A stretch of DNA of 64,000 bases from Microbacterium sp. (GTDB lineage Bacteria; Actinomycetota; Actinomycetes; Actinomycetales; Microbacteriaceae): contig NZ_JAPSHY010000007.1 of assembly GCF_031179285.1 (NCBI RefSeq), forward strand, positions 62,001-126,000. Direction: 5' to 3'. The position numbers were made by a program, and so were the translations under genes. The notes under the pieces are model-generated. The model did not search any database. It was not told where the DNA came from and saw only the letters and a list, made by a program, of their open reading frames with translations. How positions within the stretch are numbered: position 1 is the stretch's first letter; each line of letters opens with the position of its first letter. Shown here in pieces: positions 45,579 through 55,139 of the stretch.

Positions 45579-47822
45579 CGACGTGACGCGATACACGTCG
45601 TAGACGGCGTCGATACGGCGCACCGCGTTGAGCACGCGGTCGAGGTGGACGGCGTCGCCCATCTCGAACACGAAACGGCTGAGTGCGAGCCGGTCGTCGG
45701 TCGTCGAGACCGTGGCCGAGAGGATGTTCACGTGGTGCTCGCTGAGCACGCGGGTGACGTCGGAGAGCAGTCCGGACCGATCGAGGGCCTCGACTTGGAT
45801 CTGAACCCGGAAGACGCTCTTGGTCGTCGGCGCCCAGGACACGTCGACGAAGCGGTCCTGCTCCGCGCCGAGAGCCTTCACGTTGACGCAGTCGGCGCGG
45901 TGCACCGAGACTCCGCTGCCGCGGGTGACGAATCCGACGATGGGGTCTCCGGGCACCGGCGTGCAGCATTTTGCGAGCTTCACCAGGATGTCAGCCGCGC
46001 CGCGCACGAGGATTCCCGAGTCGCCGGCGCGCGGCTCGCGCGTCGGGATGTTGCCTGGCAGTTCGATCGCACCGGTCGTGGTGTCGTTCGCAGCGACCAG
46101 CGCCGTGACCTTCTCGAGCACCGACTGCGTCGAAACGTGCCCCTCGCCGACGGCTGCGTACAAGGCTGAGACATCTTCATACCGCAGCTGCTGCGCGACC
46201 TCGGCGAACGAGTCCTGGCTCATCAGGCGCTGCAGGGGCAGGTTCTGCCGGCGCATCGCCCTGGCGATGGACTCCTTGCCCTGCTCGATCGCCTCTTCGC
46301 GGCGCTCCTTGGTGAACCATCCGCGGATCTTGTTTCGCGCGCGGGTGCTGCGGACGAACCCGAGCCAATCCTGACTGGGCCCTGCATCGGGATTCTTCGA
46401 CGTGAAGACCTCGACCACGTCGCCGCTTTTCAGCTCGGACTCGAGCGGAACGAGTCGTCCGTTGACCTTGGCCCCCATGGTGCGGTGACCGATCTCGGTG
46501 TGCACGGCGTAGGCGAAGTCCACCGGGGTGGCACCGGCGGGCAGACCGATGACGCGGCCCTTGGGCGTGAAGACGTAGACCTCCTTCGCGCCGATCTCGA
46601 ACCGGAGCGAATCGAGGAACTCGCCCGGGTCGGCCGTCTCCGCCTGCCAGTCCGAGATGTGCGCGAGCCACGCCATGTCGGCGTCCGAGGCGCGGACTTC
46701 CGTCTTGCCGCCGTTCATCCGCTCTTTGTACATCCAGTGCGCGGCGACTCCGTATTCCGCCTGCTGGTGCATCTCGTGCGTGCGGATCTGGATCTCGACC
46801 GTGCGGCCGCCGGGGCCGATCACTGTCGTATGGAGCGACTGATACAGGTTGAACTTCGGCGTGGCGATGTAGTCCTTGAAGCGGCCGGGCAGAGGAGTCC
46901 AGCGCGCATGGATCGCACCGAGGACCGCGTAGCAGTCGCGGACCGAGCCCACCAGGACGCGGATGCCGATGAGGTCGTAGATGTCATCGAACTCGCGCCC
47001 GCGGATGACCATCTTCTGATACACCGAGTACAGCTGCTTCGGCCGCCCGACGACCTTGCCGCGGATGCGCAGGTCGCGAAGGTCCTCATCGATCTCCTCG
47101 ACGACCTGCTGCAGATACTTCTCCCGCTGCGGCGTGCGCTGCGCGATGAGACTGTGAATCTCGTTGTAGATCTTAGGATGCAGGACTGCGAAGGAGAGGT
47201 CTTCGAGCTCGGACTTCACGGCCTGGATGCCGAGCCGGTTGGCCAGCGGCGCGTAGATCTCGAGCGTTTCCTTGGCCTTCTTGGAGGCCTTCTCGGGAGG
47301 TACGAAACCCCAGGTGCGGGCGTTGTGCAGCCGGTCGGCGAGCTTGATCAGCAGCACGCGGATGTCCTTCGACATGGCCACGATCATCTTGCGGACGGTC
47401 TCGGCCTGCGCACTCTCGCCGTACTTCACCTTGTCGAGCTTGGTGACCCCGTCGACCAGCATCGCGACCTCGTCGCCGAACTCCGCGGTCAGATCGGTCA
47501 GCGCATACCCGGTGTCCTCGACGGTGTCGTGCAGCAGCGCTGCCGCGATCGCCCTCGGCCCGAGGCCGAGTTCGGCGAGGATCTGAGCGACGGCGAGCGG
47601 GTGGGTGATGTACGGCTCGCCGCTCTGGCGCAACTGCCCCGCGTGCTTGTCCTTCGCGACCGCGTACGCCCGCTCGATGACGGAGAAGTCGCCCTTCGGG
47701 TGGTTCGCCCTCACCGTTCTGATCAGATTGTCCAGATCGTTGACGCGCGAGGCGCGCGAGAAGATGCGGGGCACGAGGCGACGCAGGCTCGAGCCTTGCG
47801 CCTGCGGATTAGCCTCCGCCAT
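45573..47822 (-). CDS. relA: Bifunctional (p)ppGpp synthetase/hydrolase (Rel)
   Basis: Makes and degrades (p)ppGpp, controlling the stringent response on the ribosome. 749 residues: HD hydrolase domain with HDTVED (about 95-100), synthetase domain containing RFKD (the RXKD class, typical of bifunctional Rel) and NLYQSLHTTV, TGS (VYVFTPKGRVIGLPAGATPVDFAYAVH), zinc-finger/helical part, and C-terminal ACT (VQIQVEALDRSGLLSDVTRVL). A likely -10 TAGGAT is at 47845-47850 and GGAGGTG precedes the ATG. Convergent overlap with the AbiEi-like gene. Confidence 0.97.
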   Translation of the reverse strand: MAEANPQAQGSSLRRLVPRIFSRASRVNDLDNLIRTVRANHPKGDFSVIERAYAVAKDKHAGQLRQSGEPYITHPLAVAQILAELGLGPRAIAAALLHDTVEDTGYALTDLTAEFGDEVAMLVDGVTKLDKVKYGESAQAETVRKMIVAMSKDIRVLLIKLADRLHNARTWGFVPPEKASKKAKETLEIYAPLANRLGIQAVKSELEDLSFAVLHPKIYNEIHSLIAQRTPQREKYLQQVVEEIDEDLRDLRIRGKVVGRPKQLYSVYQKMVIRGREFDDIYDLIGIRVLVGSVRDCYAVLGAIHARWTPLPGRFKDYIATPKFNLYQSLHTTVIGPGGRTVEIQIRTHEMHQQAEYGVAAHWMYKERMNGGKTEVRASDADMAWLAHISDWQAETADPGEFLDSLRFEIGAKEVYVFTPKGRVIGLPAGATPVDFAYAVHTEIGHRTMGAKVNGRLVPLESELKSGDVVEVFTSKNPDAGPSQDWLGFVRSTRARNKIRGWFTKERREEAIEQGKESIARAMRRQNLPLQRLMSQDSFAEVAQQLRYEDVSALYAAVGEGHVSTQSVLEKVTALVAANDTTTGAIELPGNIPTREPRAGDSGILVRGAADILVKLAKCCTPVPGDPIVGFVTRGSGVSVHRADCVNVKALGAEQDRFVDVSWAPTTKSVFRVQIQVEALDRSGLLSDVTRVLSEHHVNILSATVSTTDDRLALSRFVFEMGDAVHLDRVLNAVRRIDAVYDVYRVTSS

Positions 47823-47844
47823 CCATTCACCTCCGGGTCAGAAC

Positions 47845-47850
47845 ATCCTA
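47845..47850 (-). promoter_or_regulatory. Candidate -10 for relA
   Basis: TAGGAT on the minus strand, 22 bases before the ATG; the short leader holds GGAGGTG. No clear -35. Confidence 0.4.
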
Positions 47851-47892
47851 CGCGCGCGTGCGAGGTGTCAGCCCCGCATCAGACGGGCCGGT

Positions 47893-48882
47893 CTACGCGT
47901 CGACGGTCGCGCGGGCGCGCGCCTCGCGGATCCGCGCGTCGCGCTCCGCGATCTGCGGTTCCCTCTCGCGGAACAGCGAGTACAGCGGCGCCGCGACGAA
48001 CAGCGTCGAGTAGGTCGCCACGAGGATGCCGACGAAGATCGAGAGCGAGATGTCGGTCAGCGTCTCCGCACCGAGCCAGAACGCGCCGATGAAGAGGATC
48101 GCGCCGACAGGAAGAGCCGCGACGACAGAGGTGTTGATGGAGCGGATGAGGGTCTGGTTGACCGCGAGGTTGACGGATTCCCCGAAAGTGCGCGAACTGT
48201 TCTCGCCGTCCTCCGTGGTGTTCTCGCGGATCTTGTCGAAGACGACGGTGGTGTCGTACAGCGAGTACGCGAGGATCGTGAGGAAGCCGATCACAGCGGC
48301 GGGCGAGATCTCGAATCCGGCGAGTGCGTACACCCCGACCGTGATCACGAGCACATCGAGCAGGCCGAGGATCGCGGCGGCCGACATCTTCCACGTCCGG
48401 AAGTAGATCGCGAGGATGAGGAAGGTCAGTGCGAGGAAGATCGCGAGCCCCCAGAGCGACTGCCGCGTCACGTTCTCGCCCCAGGCGGGTCCGATGAACG
48501 ACGACGCGACGCCGTCGGGATCCACCTCGTACGCCTCGGCGAGGGCATCGGCGACCTGCTGGGTCTCCTCGGCGCTCATCTGGTCGGTCTGGACGCGGAT
48601 GTCCCGGTCGCTGACGACGACGACCTTCGTGTTGGCACCGGGCACCACCGATCGCACGGCATCGGTGGCACGACCCTGATCCGTCGTGGAAGGCGCCTGA
48701 ACGGTGAACTGAGAGCCGCCGGTGAACTCGATCGAGAACTGGATGGGGCGCAGCAGCGGCACGAGGGCCGAGGCGACGACCAGCGCGATCGCGATGATGA
48801 ACCACAGCCGGCGGCGGCCCACGAACGGGAAGGAGGTCTTACCCGTGTAGAGGTTGTTGCCGAACTCATTCATGGAAGCCAT
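47893..48882 (-). CDS. secF: Protein-export membrane protein SecF
   Basis: Works with SecD to complete Sec-dependent export using the proton gradient. 329 residues: first membrane helix LWFIIAIALVVASALVPLL, the first periplasmic domain with FSIEFTGGSQFTVQ, then five helices including VYALAGFEISPAAVIGFLTILAYSLYDTTVVFDKIREN (the conserved SecF signature). secD TGA and secF ATG overlap by one base (TGATG). Confidence 0.96.
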   Translation of the reverse strand: MASMNEFGNNLYTGKTSFPFVGRRRLWFIIAIALVVASALVPLLRPIQFSIEFTGGSQFTVQAPSTTDQGRATDAVRSVVPGANTKVVVVSDRDIRVQTDQMSAEETQQVADALAEAYEVDPDGVASSFIGPAWGENVTRQSLWGLAIFLALTFLILAIYFRTWKMSAAAILGLLDVLVITVGVYALAGFEISPAAVIGFLTILAYSLYDTTVVFDKIRENTTEDGENSSRTFGESVNLAVNQTLIRSINTSVVAALPVGAILFIGAFWLGAETLTDISLSIFVGILVATYSTLFVAAPLYSLFREREPQIAERDARIREARARATVDA

Positions 48883-50612
48883 CAGGCGTCTCCCTCACTT
48901 GCGGAGTTCGTCGTTCGATCGCCCGCGAGGGCTTCTGCGCGTTTGCGTTCCGCGATGGTCTGTCGTCGCTCGGCCTCGCCGCGCGAGCGGGCGATCTTCG
49001 CGGAGCGACCGACGGTGGTCGGTGCCACCTCGCGATACTGCGTGCGGGTGCGGTACACCGCACCGAGCGACTCAGGGTCGAGCCCGGACAGCGGGTGCCC
49101 TCCCCCGAAGAATCGCGTGCGGGCGAGCAGCTGCATGACCGGGTGCGTGAAGATGACGAAGATGAACACGTCGATGAGCGTCGTGAGACCGAGCGTGAAC
49201 GCGAAGCCCTTCACCGTGGCATCCGCGAGGACGTAGAGCACGACGGCGGCGAGGACGTTGATCGACTTGGAGATGTAGATGGTGCGCTTCGCACGGCCCC
49301 AGCCGTCCTCCACGGCGGTCGTGATCGACTTGCCGTCGCGGAGCTCGTCTCGGATGCGCTCGAAGTACACGATGAACGAGTCGGCCGTGAACCCGATGGA
49401 GACGATCAACCCCGCGACACCGGCGAGCGAGAGCCGGAATCCCAGGCGCCACGCGAGGATGCACACGATGACGTAGGTCAGCACCGCCATCACGATGATC
49501 GAGGCGATGATCACCGTCCCGAGGGCCCGGTAGCTGATGAGCGAGTAGATCGCGACGAGCGCGAGCCCGATGAGACCTGCGATGAGACCGATCTGCAGCT
49601 GCTGCGTTCCGAGGGTCGCCGAGATGGTGTCGGAGCTCTCCACGACGAAGCTCAGCGGCAGCGCGCCGTACTTCAGCTGATCGGCGAGGGTCTTGGAGCT
49701 CTCCTGGGTGAAGTCGCCGGAGATGCTCGGGCGGCCGTCGAGGATGAGACCGTTCATCCTCGGCGCGGAGATGACCTTGCCGTCCAGCACGAACGCGAAC
49801 TGGTCGCGCGGCGTCAGCCCCTCGAGTCGGTTCTGGTTCAGGCGCTGGCTGACCTCGCCGAACACGTCGGTGCCCTTGCCGTTGAGCGTGAGCTGAACCG
49901 TCCACGTGCCGGACTGCGGATCGCGGCCGCTGACTGCGTCGTTGATGACGGTGCCGTCGAGTTCCTGCGGACCGAGGAGGAACTTCGCCGTCCCGAGGTC
50001 GTCACAGGTGATCAGCGGCTCGTCGGCCGGTGCATTCGCGGCATCCTCGGCGGGGTTGCTGCAGTCGTAGGCGAGGAATTCGGCGTTGAGCTTCGGGGTG
50101 ATCCACGCCAGATCGCTCGCATCGGTGGGCTCGGCTGTCGGAGCTGCCTCCAAGGAGGGGTCCGGTGCCGGGTACGGCGTGTTGTTGCCGTCCTCGCCGA
50201 CGAACTCGTTCGTCGGCGCGTTCGTCGCGAGCACGGCGCGGAACTCCAGCTGCGCACTGGCCTGAATGCGCTCGCGCGTCTCGTCATCCACCGCACCCGG
50301 TACCTGGACGACGATGTTCCGGCCGCCCTCGGTGGTGATGTCGGCCTCGGCGACGCCGGAGGCGTCGACGCGCTGCCGGATGATGGCCGCCGCCTGGTCG
50401 AGCTGCTCCTGCGTGGGAGCGGAGCCGTCCTCCGTGACCGCGCCGAGGATGATCTGCGTGCCGCCCTGAAGATCGAGCGCCAGTTCCGGCGTCCACGAGC
50501 TCTTCTGGAACCCGTACACGCCGAGGGCGTTGACGCCGAAGAGGGCTGCCGTCACCAGGAGCAGGCCGAGAAGGACCCGCCAGGCGTGACGGACCGGAGA
50601 GGATGAAGCCAC
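48882..50612 (-). CDS. secD: Protein-export membrane protein SecD
   Basis: 576 residues; first helix VLLGLLLVTAALFGVNALG, P1 domain starting LALDLQGGTQIILGA (the D1 motif), a periplasmic insert rich in Asp/Pro/Ala, then five helices with GLIVSIGFTADSFIVYFERIRDE. Partner of secF and yajC, in the order yajC-secD-secF. GTG start. Confidence 0.96.
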   Translation of the reverse strand: MASSSPVRHAWRVLLGLLLVTAALFGVNALGVYGFQKSSWTPELALDLQGGTQIILGAVTEDGSAPTQEQLDQAAAIIRQRVDASGVAEADITTEGGRNIVVQVPGAVDDETRERIQASAQLEFRAVLATNAPTNEFVGEDGNNTPYPAPDPSLEAAPTAEPTDASDLAWITPKLNAEFLAYDCSNPAEDAANAPADEPLITCDDLGTAKFLLGPQELDGTVINDAVSGRDPQSGTWTVQLTLNGKGTDVFGEVSQRLNQNRLEGLTPRDQFAFVLDGKVISAPRMNGLILDGRPSISGDFTQESSKTLADQLKYGALPLSFVVESSDTISATLGTQQLQIGLIAGLIGLALVAIYSLISYRALGTVIIASIIVMAVLTYVIVCILAWRLGFRLSLAGVAGLIVSIGFTADSFIVYFERIRDELRDGKSITTAVEDGWGRAKRTIYISKSINVLAAVVLYVLADATVKGFAFTLGLTTLIDVFIFVIFTHPVMQLLARTRFFGGGHPLSGLDPESLGAVYRTRTQYREVAPTTVGRSAKIARSRGEAERRQTIAERKRAEALAGDRTTNSASEGDA

Positions 50613-50667
50613 GTGAGTTCAGCTTTCTGAGTTGCCGGAGTGCCGCGAGCGGCGGATCGCCGAGGAC

Positions 50668-51105
50668 TTACTTGGTGTCGTCGGAATCGCGATCGAGACG
50701 CGCGCGCGTCTCTTCCGTCGTCTCCATGCCCGAGGTCGCCTGCGCGCCCGACGCGGGCGCGGTGTTCGGGGTCGTGTCATCTGCGGGCAGCGCTGCGTCG
50801 TCGGCGACGGCATCCTCGACGATGACGTCCTTGGGCTCCACGATGCGCAGGATCGCCTGGCTGTGCACCTCGATGATCGTGCCCGGGGCGATCTCGACGA
50901 GAGCGGGTGCGTCGAGATCCTCGGCGTCGTACGCGACGATGGTGCCGAAGATGCCGCCCTGCAGGAGCACCTTCACACCCGGAAGGGTCTTGGACGCCTT
51001 CTCCTCCTGCTCTGCCTTCATCTGCTTCGTGCGCTTGCGCGTGTTGAAGATCATGAAGACCAGGAGGACCGCAAGGAGGCCGAAGAGGAGGAATTCCATT
51101 GGCAT
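50668..51105 (-). CDS. yajC: Preprotein translocase subunit YajC
   Basis: 145 residues: single N-terminal membrane helix (FLLFGLLAVLLVFMIFNTRKRTKQMK), the YajC core (LPGVKVLLQGGIFGTIVAYDAE...VEIAPGTIIEVHSQAILRIV) and a long acidic tail longer than in E. coli. A Met two codons downstream (51099) is an alternative start. Precedes secD by 55 bases. Confidence 0.93.
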   Translation of the reverse strand: MPMEFLLFGLLAVLLVFMIFNTRKRTKQMKAEQEEKASKTLPGVKVLLQGGIFGTIVAYDAEDLDAPALVEIAPGTIIEVHSQAILRIVEPKDVIVEDAVADDAALPADDTTPNTAPASGAQATSGMETTEETRARLDRDSDDTK

Positions 51106-51178
51106 GGGTAAGCGCCTTTCTCAGGTGCACGCGCCAGCCTTTGGGCGCACAAGGGGATCAGGGAGAAGTCTTCAGCGA

Positions 51179-52207
51179 TTATAGGTCATCGAGGCGCAGT
51201 GCCCCGTCCGGGTGGGGCACGCCGAGGTGCGTGTACGCCTCCGGCATCGCGATCCGCCCTCGAGGCGTCCGGCCGAGATAGCCGATGCGGACGAGGTATG
51301 GCTCGACCACGCTCTCCACGGTCTCTGCCTCTTCACCGACAGCGACCGCAAGGGTGCTCAGACCCACCGGACCGCCGCGGAACCGCCGCACGAGCGCCTC
51401 GAGCACGGCGCGATCGAGCCGGTCAAGACCGATCGAGTCGACGTCGTAGAGCTCCAGAGCTGCGCGCACGTCGCCGATCGAGGCGGCTGATCCCGCGCCG
51501 TGCACCAGCGCGTAGTCGCGCACGCGCCTGAGCAACCTGTTGGCGATGCGCGGGGTGCCGCGGGATCGGCGGGCGATCTCGGCGAGCGAATCCGCGGGAA
51601 GATCCACACCGAGCACTCCGGCGGACCGCCCGATCACCTGTTCGAGCTCCGCCTCCTCATAGAACTCCAGGTGACCGGTGAAGCCGAAGCGGTCGCGGAG
51701 CGGATTGGGCAGGAGCCCTGAGCGGGTGGTCGCTCCCACCAGGGTGAACGGTGCGAGATCCAGTGGGATGCTGGTGGCACCGGCGCCCTTCCCGACCATG
51801 ATGTCGATGCGGAAGTCCTCCATCGCGAGGTACAGCATCTCCTCGGCGGATCGGGCCATGCGGTGGATCTCGTCGATGAAGAGCACCTCGCCGGGGACGA
51901 GGCTCGACAACAGTGCGGCGAGATCGCCCGCATGCTGGATCGCGGGCCCGCTGGACAGTCGCAACGGGCGCTGACTCTCGTGCGCCACGATCATGGCCAG
52001 CGTCGTCTTGCCGAGTCCCGGCGGGCCCGCGAGGAGGATGTGATCGGCGGGCCGGCTTTGGATGCGGGCAGCGTCCAGAAGCAGCTGCAGCTGACCGCGG
52101 ACCTTCTGCTGACCGACGAACTCGCCGAGACTCGTGGGTCGAAGTGCCCCTTCGATCGCGAGCTCGATGTCGTCGACCGGTTCCGCCGTTTCGCGACCCT
52201 CAACCAC
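51179..52207 (-). CDS. ruvB: Holliday junction branch migration helicase RuvB
   Basis: AAA+ motor that drives branch migration with RuvA. 342 residues: [19 protein letters not shown], Walker [12 protein letters not shown], Walker [10 protein letters not shown], sensor GATTRSGLL, and winged-helix C-terminus ([21 protein letters not shown]). GTG start overlapping ruvA by 8 bases. Confidence 0.97.
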   Translation of the reverse strand: MVEGRETAEPVDDIELAIEGALRPTSLGEFVGQQKVRGQLQLLLDAARIQSRPADHILLAGPPGLGKTTLAMIVAHESQRPLRLSSGPAIQHAGDLAALLSSLVPGEVLFIDEIHRMARSAEEMLYLAMEDFRIDIMVGKGAGATSIPLDLAPFTLVGATTRSGLLPNPLRDRFGFTGHLEFYEEAELEQVIGRSAGVLGVDLPADSLAEIARRSRGTPRIANRLLRRVRDYALVHGAGSAASIGDVRAALELYDVDSIGLDRLDRAVLEALVRRFRGGPVGLSTLAVAVGEEAETVESVVEPYLVRIGYLGRTPRGRIAMPEAYTHLGVPHPDGALRLDDL

Positions 52208-52820
52208 GCGGCTGACCCCCCTGCGCCGGTCCGAGCAGCGCGAGCGTGCGTCGCAGCAGCAACGCGACCGAAGCCTGCTCGGCCACGGTCGCCTCCGCCG
52301 CCGTCTGCGCGGCAGCCTCGGCCGCGACCTTCTCCGACCAGCCCAGTCCGACGAGCGCGGCGGCCACTTGGCTCACGATGTCCTTCTCGGTGCCGGCTGC
52401 GGTCTTGGGCGCGAGACCGATGGGCCGGACCTTGCCGGCAAGCTGCAGCACGATGAGCTTCGCCGTCTTCGGCCCGATGCCCGATACGCGCCGGAACGGG
52501 GCGTCGTCCTCGCCGGTCACAGCCTCGGCGATCTGGTCGACGGTGAGATGCGCGAGCACACCGAGAGCCGACTTCGGTCCGACACCGGTGACACTGATGA
52601 GCAGCCCGAACACCTCGAGCTCGCTGCGCTCGGCGAATCCGTAGAGCGACAGCGCATCCTCGCGGACGATGAGGCTGGTGTGCAGCAGCAGCCTCTCACC
52701 CACGGTTGCCGTGTGAGCGACGTCGGGGGGAACGGCGACGGCGAACCCCACGCCGCCGACATCGAGGACGACCTGATCAGGCGTCGTGTGCAGGACGACG
52801 CCGTGCAGGGAGGAGATCAT
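52200..52820 (-). CDS. ruvA: Holliday junction DNA helicase subunit RuvA
   Basis: 206 residues: OB fold ([28 protein letters not shown]), two helix-hairpin-helix motifs ([37 protein letters not shown]) that hold the junction, and a C-terminal RuvB-contacting helix ([19 protein letters not shown]). TAGGCT lies exactly 6 bases before the ATG, predicting a leaderless transcript besides read-through from ruvC 9 bases away. Confidence 0.96.
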   Translation of the reverse strand: MISSLHGVVLHTTPDQVVLDVGGVGFAVAVPPDVAHTATVGERLLLHTSLIVREDALSLYGFAERSELEVFGLLISVTGVGPKSALGVLAHLTVDQIAEAVTGEDDAPFRRVSGIGPKTAKLIVLQLAGKVRPIGLAPKTAAGTEKDIVSQVAAALVGLGWSEKVAAEAAAQTAAEATVAEQASVALLLRRTLALLGPAQGGQPRG

Positions 52821-52826
52821 CTGCCC

Positions 52827-52832
52827 AGCCTA
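52827..52832 (-). promoter_or_regulatory. Candidate -10 for leaderless ruvA
   Basis: TAGGCT on the minus strand followed by exactly 6 bases and the ruvA ATG; it overlaps the last codons of ruvC. Confidence 0.4.
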
Positions 52833-53414
52833 TGGCGCGGATCGTATGTATGTTCGAGCGACACGCTCGGCGTCCGCCCAGGCGCGCTGGGCGGGGGTGA
52901 GTGCGCCTGCAGCGGAGGCGTCGCCACTCCCCCGCCGCCAGGCATGGCAGAGCGCGATCGCCAGAGCGTCGGCGGCATCCGCCGGCTGCGGCGGAGCGTC
53001 GAGGCGAAGAATCCGGGCGATCATCGACTGCACCTGTCGCTTGTCGGCGGAACCGTACCCGGTCACGGCGGCTTTGACCTCGCTCGGCGTGTGCGTCGCG
53101 GCTGGGAGGCCGGCTTCTGCGGCGAGCAGCAGCGCGACGCCGCTGGCCTGCGCCGTGCCCATCACGGTGTGGCTGTTCTGCTGCGCGAACACCCGTTCCA
53201 CCGCGATCGCGTCGGGCCGGTGTGCGGCGATGACCTCACGGATGCCGGCGGCGACGACGGCGAGCCGTTCGCCGATGGGCGCGTCCGGCGAGGAGCGGAT
53301 CACGCCGACGTGCACGAGCGTGCCGCGGCGGTCGCGGCCGACGTCGACGACGCCGACCCCGCATCGCGTGAGGCCGGGATCGATGCCGAGCACGCGCAAC
53401 GAGGAGGTGGTCAC
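52830..53414 (-). CDS. ruvC: Crossover junction endodeoxyribonuclease RuvC
   Basis: Resolves Holliday junctions. 194 residues of the RNase-H-like fold: [17 protein letters not shown] (first catalytic Asp), [10 protein letters not shown] (Glu), and the two C-terminal acidic residues in [18 protein letters not shown] start with TAGCCT exactly 6 bases before, so probably also transcribed on its own. Normally next to yebC; a methyltransferase gene intervenes here. Confidence 0.96.
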   Translation of the reverse strand: MTTSSLRVLGIDPGLTRCGVGVVDVGRDRRGTLVHVGVIRSSPDAPIGERLAVVAAGIREVIAAHRPDAIAVERVFAQQNSHTVMGTAQASGVALLLAAEAGLPAATHTPSEVKAAVTGYGSADKRQVQSMIARILRLDAPPQPADAADALAIALCHAWRRGSGDASAAGALTPAQRAWADAERVARTYIRSAP

Positions 53415-53420
53415 CTCGCC

Positions 53421-53426
53421 AGGCTA
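53421..53426 (-). promoter_or_regulatory. Candidate -10 for leaderless ruvC
   Basis: TAGCCT on the minus strand with exactly 6 bases before the GTG at 53414; it overlaps the stop codon region of the methyltransferase gene. Confidence 0.45.
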
Positions 53427-54227
53427 AGCGCTCGAAGCGGTGCCTCGGCGCAGACTCGCCTCGACGCTGGCGGGTTCCGCGTCGCCCGAAGCGACGGGCT
53501 TCAGCACGATCAGCCAGGAGGTGTAGTGCTCGATCACGCGACCTCCGAGGTCGCGCACCGCGCCCGCTGCCTGATCGACCTCTGCCGTGCTCCAGTCGCT
53601 GAATGTGCTGAAGAGGGCCCGCACCTGCCCCGCATCGAGCTCGACCGACCATCGGTATGCCGACGAGTGCTCGACCTCGAAGCGGCCGCCTGCCGTCAGC
53701 CGGGCGGCCGTCACCGTCGCGTCCTCGGCATCCGCACCGCGCCGGAGTGGAGACTGACGATCGCGCACGATCCGTGCGATGCGCTCGCGGAACGGCGTGA
53801 CCACCGTCGCGTCGCCGAAGACGTTGCGCCAGACCAGGAAGCGCCCGGTGGGTCTCAGCACCCGCGCGATCTTCGGCAGAACGATGTCGAGATCCATCCA
53901 GTGGATCGACGTGGCGGCGACGGCGAGGTCGAACGAGGCTCGGTCGAGTTCGAGGTCCTCGGCGCGGCCGACGATCACCTCCGCAGCCGGACACGCCTCC
54001 GCCAGCAGGGCGGCGAGCCGGGCACCGGGCTCGACCGCCGTGACGTGCAGGCCCGCGGCGAGCATCGGACCGGTCGCCTGCCCTGTGCCCGCTCCGATGT
54101 CGAGCGCACGGTTCCCGCGGCGAAGGAGCCCGCGGTCCCGCAGCGTCGCCCAGAGCTCAGGCGGGTACGGGGGTCTGGAGCTCACGTAGTCGTCCGCGTG
54201 GGCCTCGAAGTGCATCGGATCGGGCAT
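53424..54227 (-). CDS. Class I SAM-dependent methyltransferase
   Basis: 267 residues. SAM-binding motif I ALDIGAGTGQATGPML (about 41-56), motif II VTAVEPGARLAALL, then VAATSIHWMD, an ubiquinone/arsenite-methyltransferase-like layout. Substrate unknown. It lies between yebC (28 bases) and ruvC (9 bases), where those two are usually neighbours, so it looks like a lineage-specific insertion into the yebC-ruvCAB unit. Codon use is like its neighbours. Confidence 0.85.
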   Translation of the reverse strand: MPDPMHFEAHADDYVSSRPPYPPELWATLRDRGLLRRGNRALDIGAGTGQATGPMLAAGLHVTAVEPGARLAALLAEACPAAEVIVGRAEDLELDRASFDLAVAATSIHWMDLDIVLPKIARVLRPTGRFLVWRNVFGDATVVTPFRERIARIVRDRQSPLRRGADAEDATVTAARLTAGGRFEVEHSSAYRWSVELDAGQVRALFSTFSDWSTAEVDQAAGAVRDLGGRVIEHYTSWLIVLKPVASGDAEPASVEASLRRGTASSA

Positions 54228-54255
54228 CGCCGCGGACTCTCGGCTCAGCGACGAC

Positions 54256-55017
54256 TCAGGACTCGTCGTTCTCGAGTTCGGCCTGCACCTCAGCTGTGAG
54301 ATCGAAGTTGCTGAAGACGCTCTGCACGTCGTCGCTGTCTTCGAGTGCGTCGATGAGGCGGAAGATCTTGCGGGCGGTGTCCGCGTCGACTTCGACCTTC
54401 AGGTTCGGCACGAACTCGACATCGGCGGATTCGTACTCGATGCCCGCCTCCTGCAGGGCGGTTCGCACAGCGACCAGATCGGAGGCCTCGGTGATGACAG
54501 CGAAGCCGTCACCATGCGGCTCGACCTCTTCGGCACCGGCCTCGAGGACGGCCATCATGATGTCATCCTCCGTGGTGCCCTCCGAACCGACCACGATGAC
54601 GCCCTTGCGGGTGAAGTTGTAGGCGACGCTGCCGGGGTCGGCGAGGTTGCCTCCGTTGCGGCTCAGGGCGGTGCGGACCTCGGCGGCCGCCCGGTTCTTG
54701 TTGTCCGTCAGGCACTCGATCATGAGAGCGACGCCGTTGGGACCGTAGCCCTCATACATGATCGAGGTGTACTCGACGGACTCGCCGCCGATGCCTGCCC
54801 CGCGCTTGATCGCGCGGTCGATGTTGTCCTTGGGAACCGAGGTCTTCTTCGCCTTGAGCACCGCGTCGAAGAGCGTCGGGTTGCCCTGCAGGTCGGCACC
54901 GCCGAGCTTCGCGGCGACCTCGATGTTCTTGATGAGCTTGGCCCACGACTTCGCACGGCGAGAGTCGATGATCGCCTTCTTGTGCTTCGTCGTCGCCCAC
55001 TTGGAATGCCCGGACAT
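54256..55017 (-). CDS. yebC: YebC/PmpR family protein
   Basis: 253 residues, full family length: [39 protein letters not shown] at the N-terminus, then [30 protein letters not shown]. Formerly called a transcription regulator; recent work links the family to translation of difficult peptides on the ribosome. A -10 TAGACT is at 55066-55071 and GGAGAA precedes the ATG. Confidence 0.95.
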   Translation of the reverse strand: MSGHSKWATTKHKKAIIDSRRAKSWAKLIKNIEVAAKLGGADLQGNPTLFDAVLKAKKTSVPKDNIDRAIKRGAGIGGESVEYTSIMYEGYGPNGVALMIECLTDNKNRAAAEVRTALSRNGGNLADPGSVAYNFTRKGVIVVGSEGTTEDDIMMAVLEAGAEEVEPHGDGFAVITEASDLVAVRTALQEAGIEYESADVEFVPNLKVEVDADTARKIFRLIDALEDSDDVQSVFSNFDLTAEVQAELENDES

Positions 55018-55065
55018 AATTCTCCGCTCGTCGTCTCCGCCCGGGCCGTGCCCAGGGCGTCGTCC

Positions 55066-55071
55066 AGTCTA
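55066..55071 (-). promoter_or_regulatory. Candidate -10 for yebC
   Basis: TAGACT on the minus strand, about 49 bases before the ATG; the transcript would hold the GCGGAGAA ribosome binding site. -35 weak. Confidence 0.45.
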
Positions 55072-55126
55072 ACAACCGGCCGGCGCGGCTCACCGGGAAG
55101 GGCTTGTCCGGGTCCCGGCCCGGTGG

Positions 55127-55132
55127 GAGACT
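55127..55132 (+). promoter_or_regulatory. Possible -10 for the decarboxylase gene
   Basis: GAGACT, 7 bases before the ATG at 55140. No Shine-Dalgarno is seen there. Weak, but fits the leaderless pattern found elsewhere in the window. Confidence 0.25.
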
Positions 55133-55139
55133 TGCGCAC

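Noticed and set aside
51106..51178. Inverted repeat between yajC and ruvB as a terminator.
   Set aside because: Only about 5 pairs with interruptions and no U-run; not better than chance at this GC.
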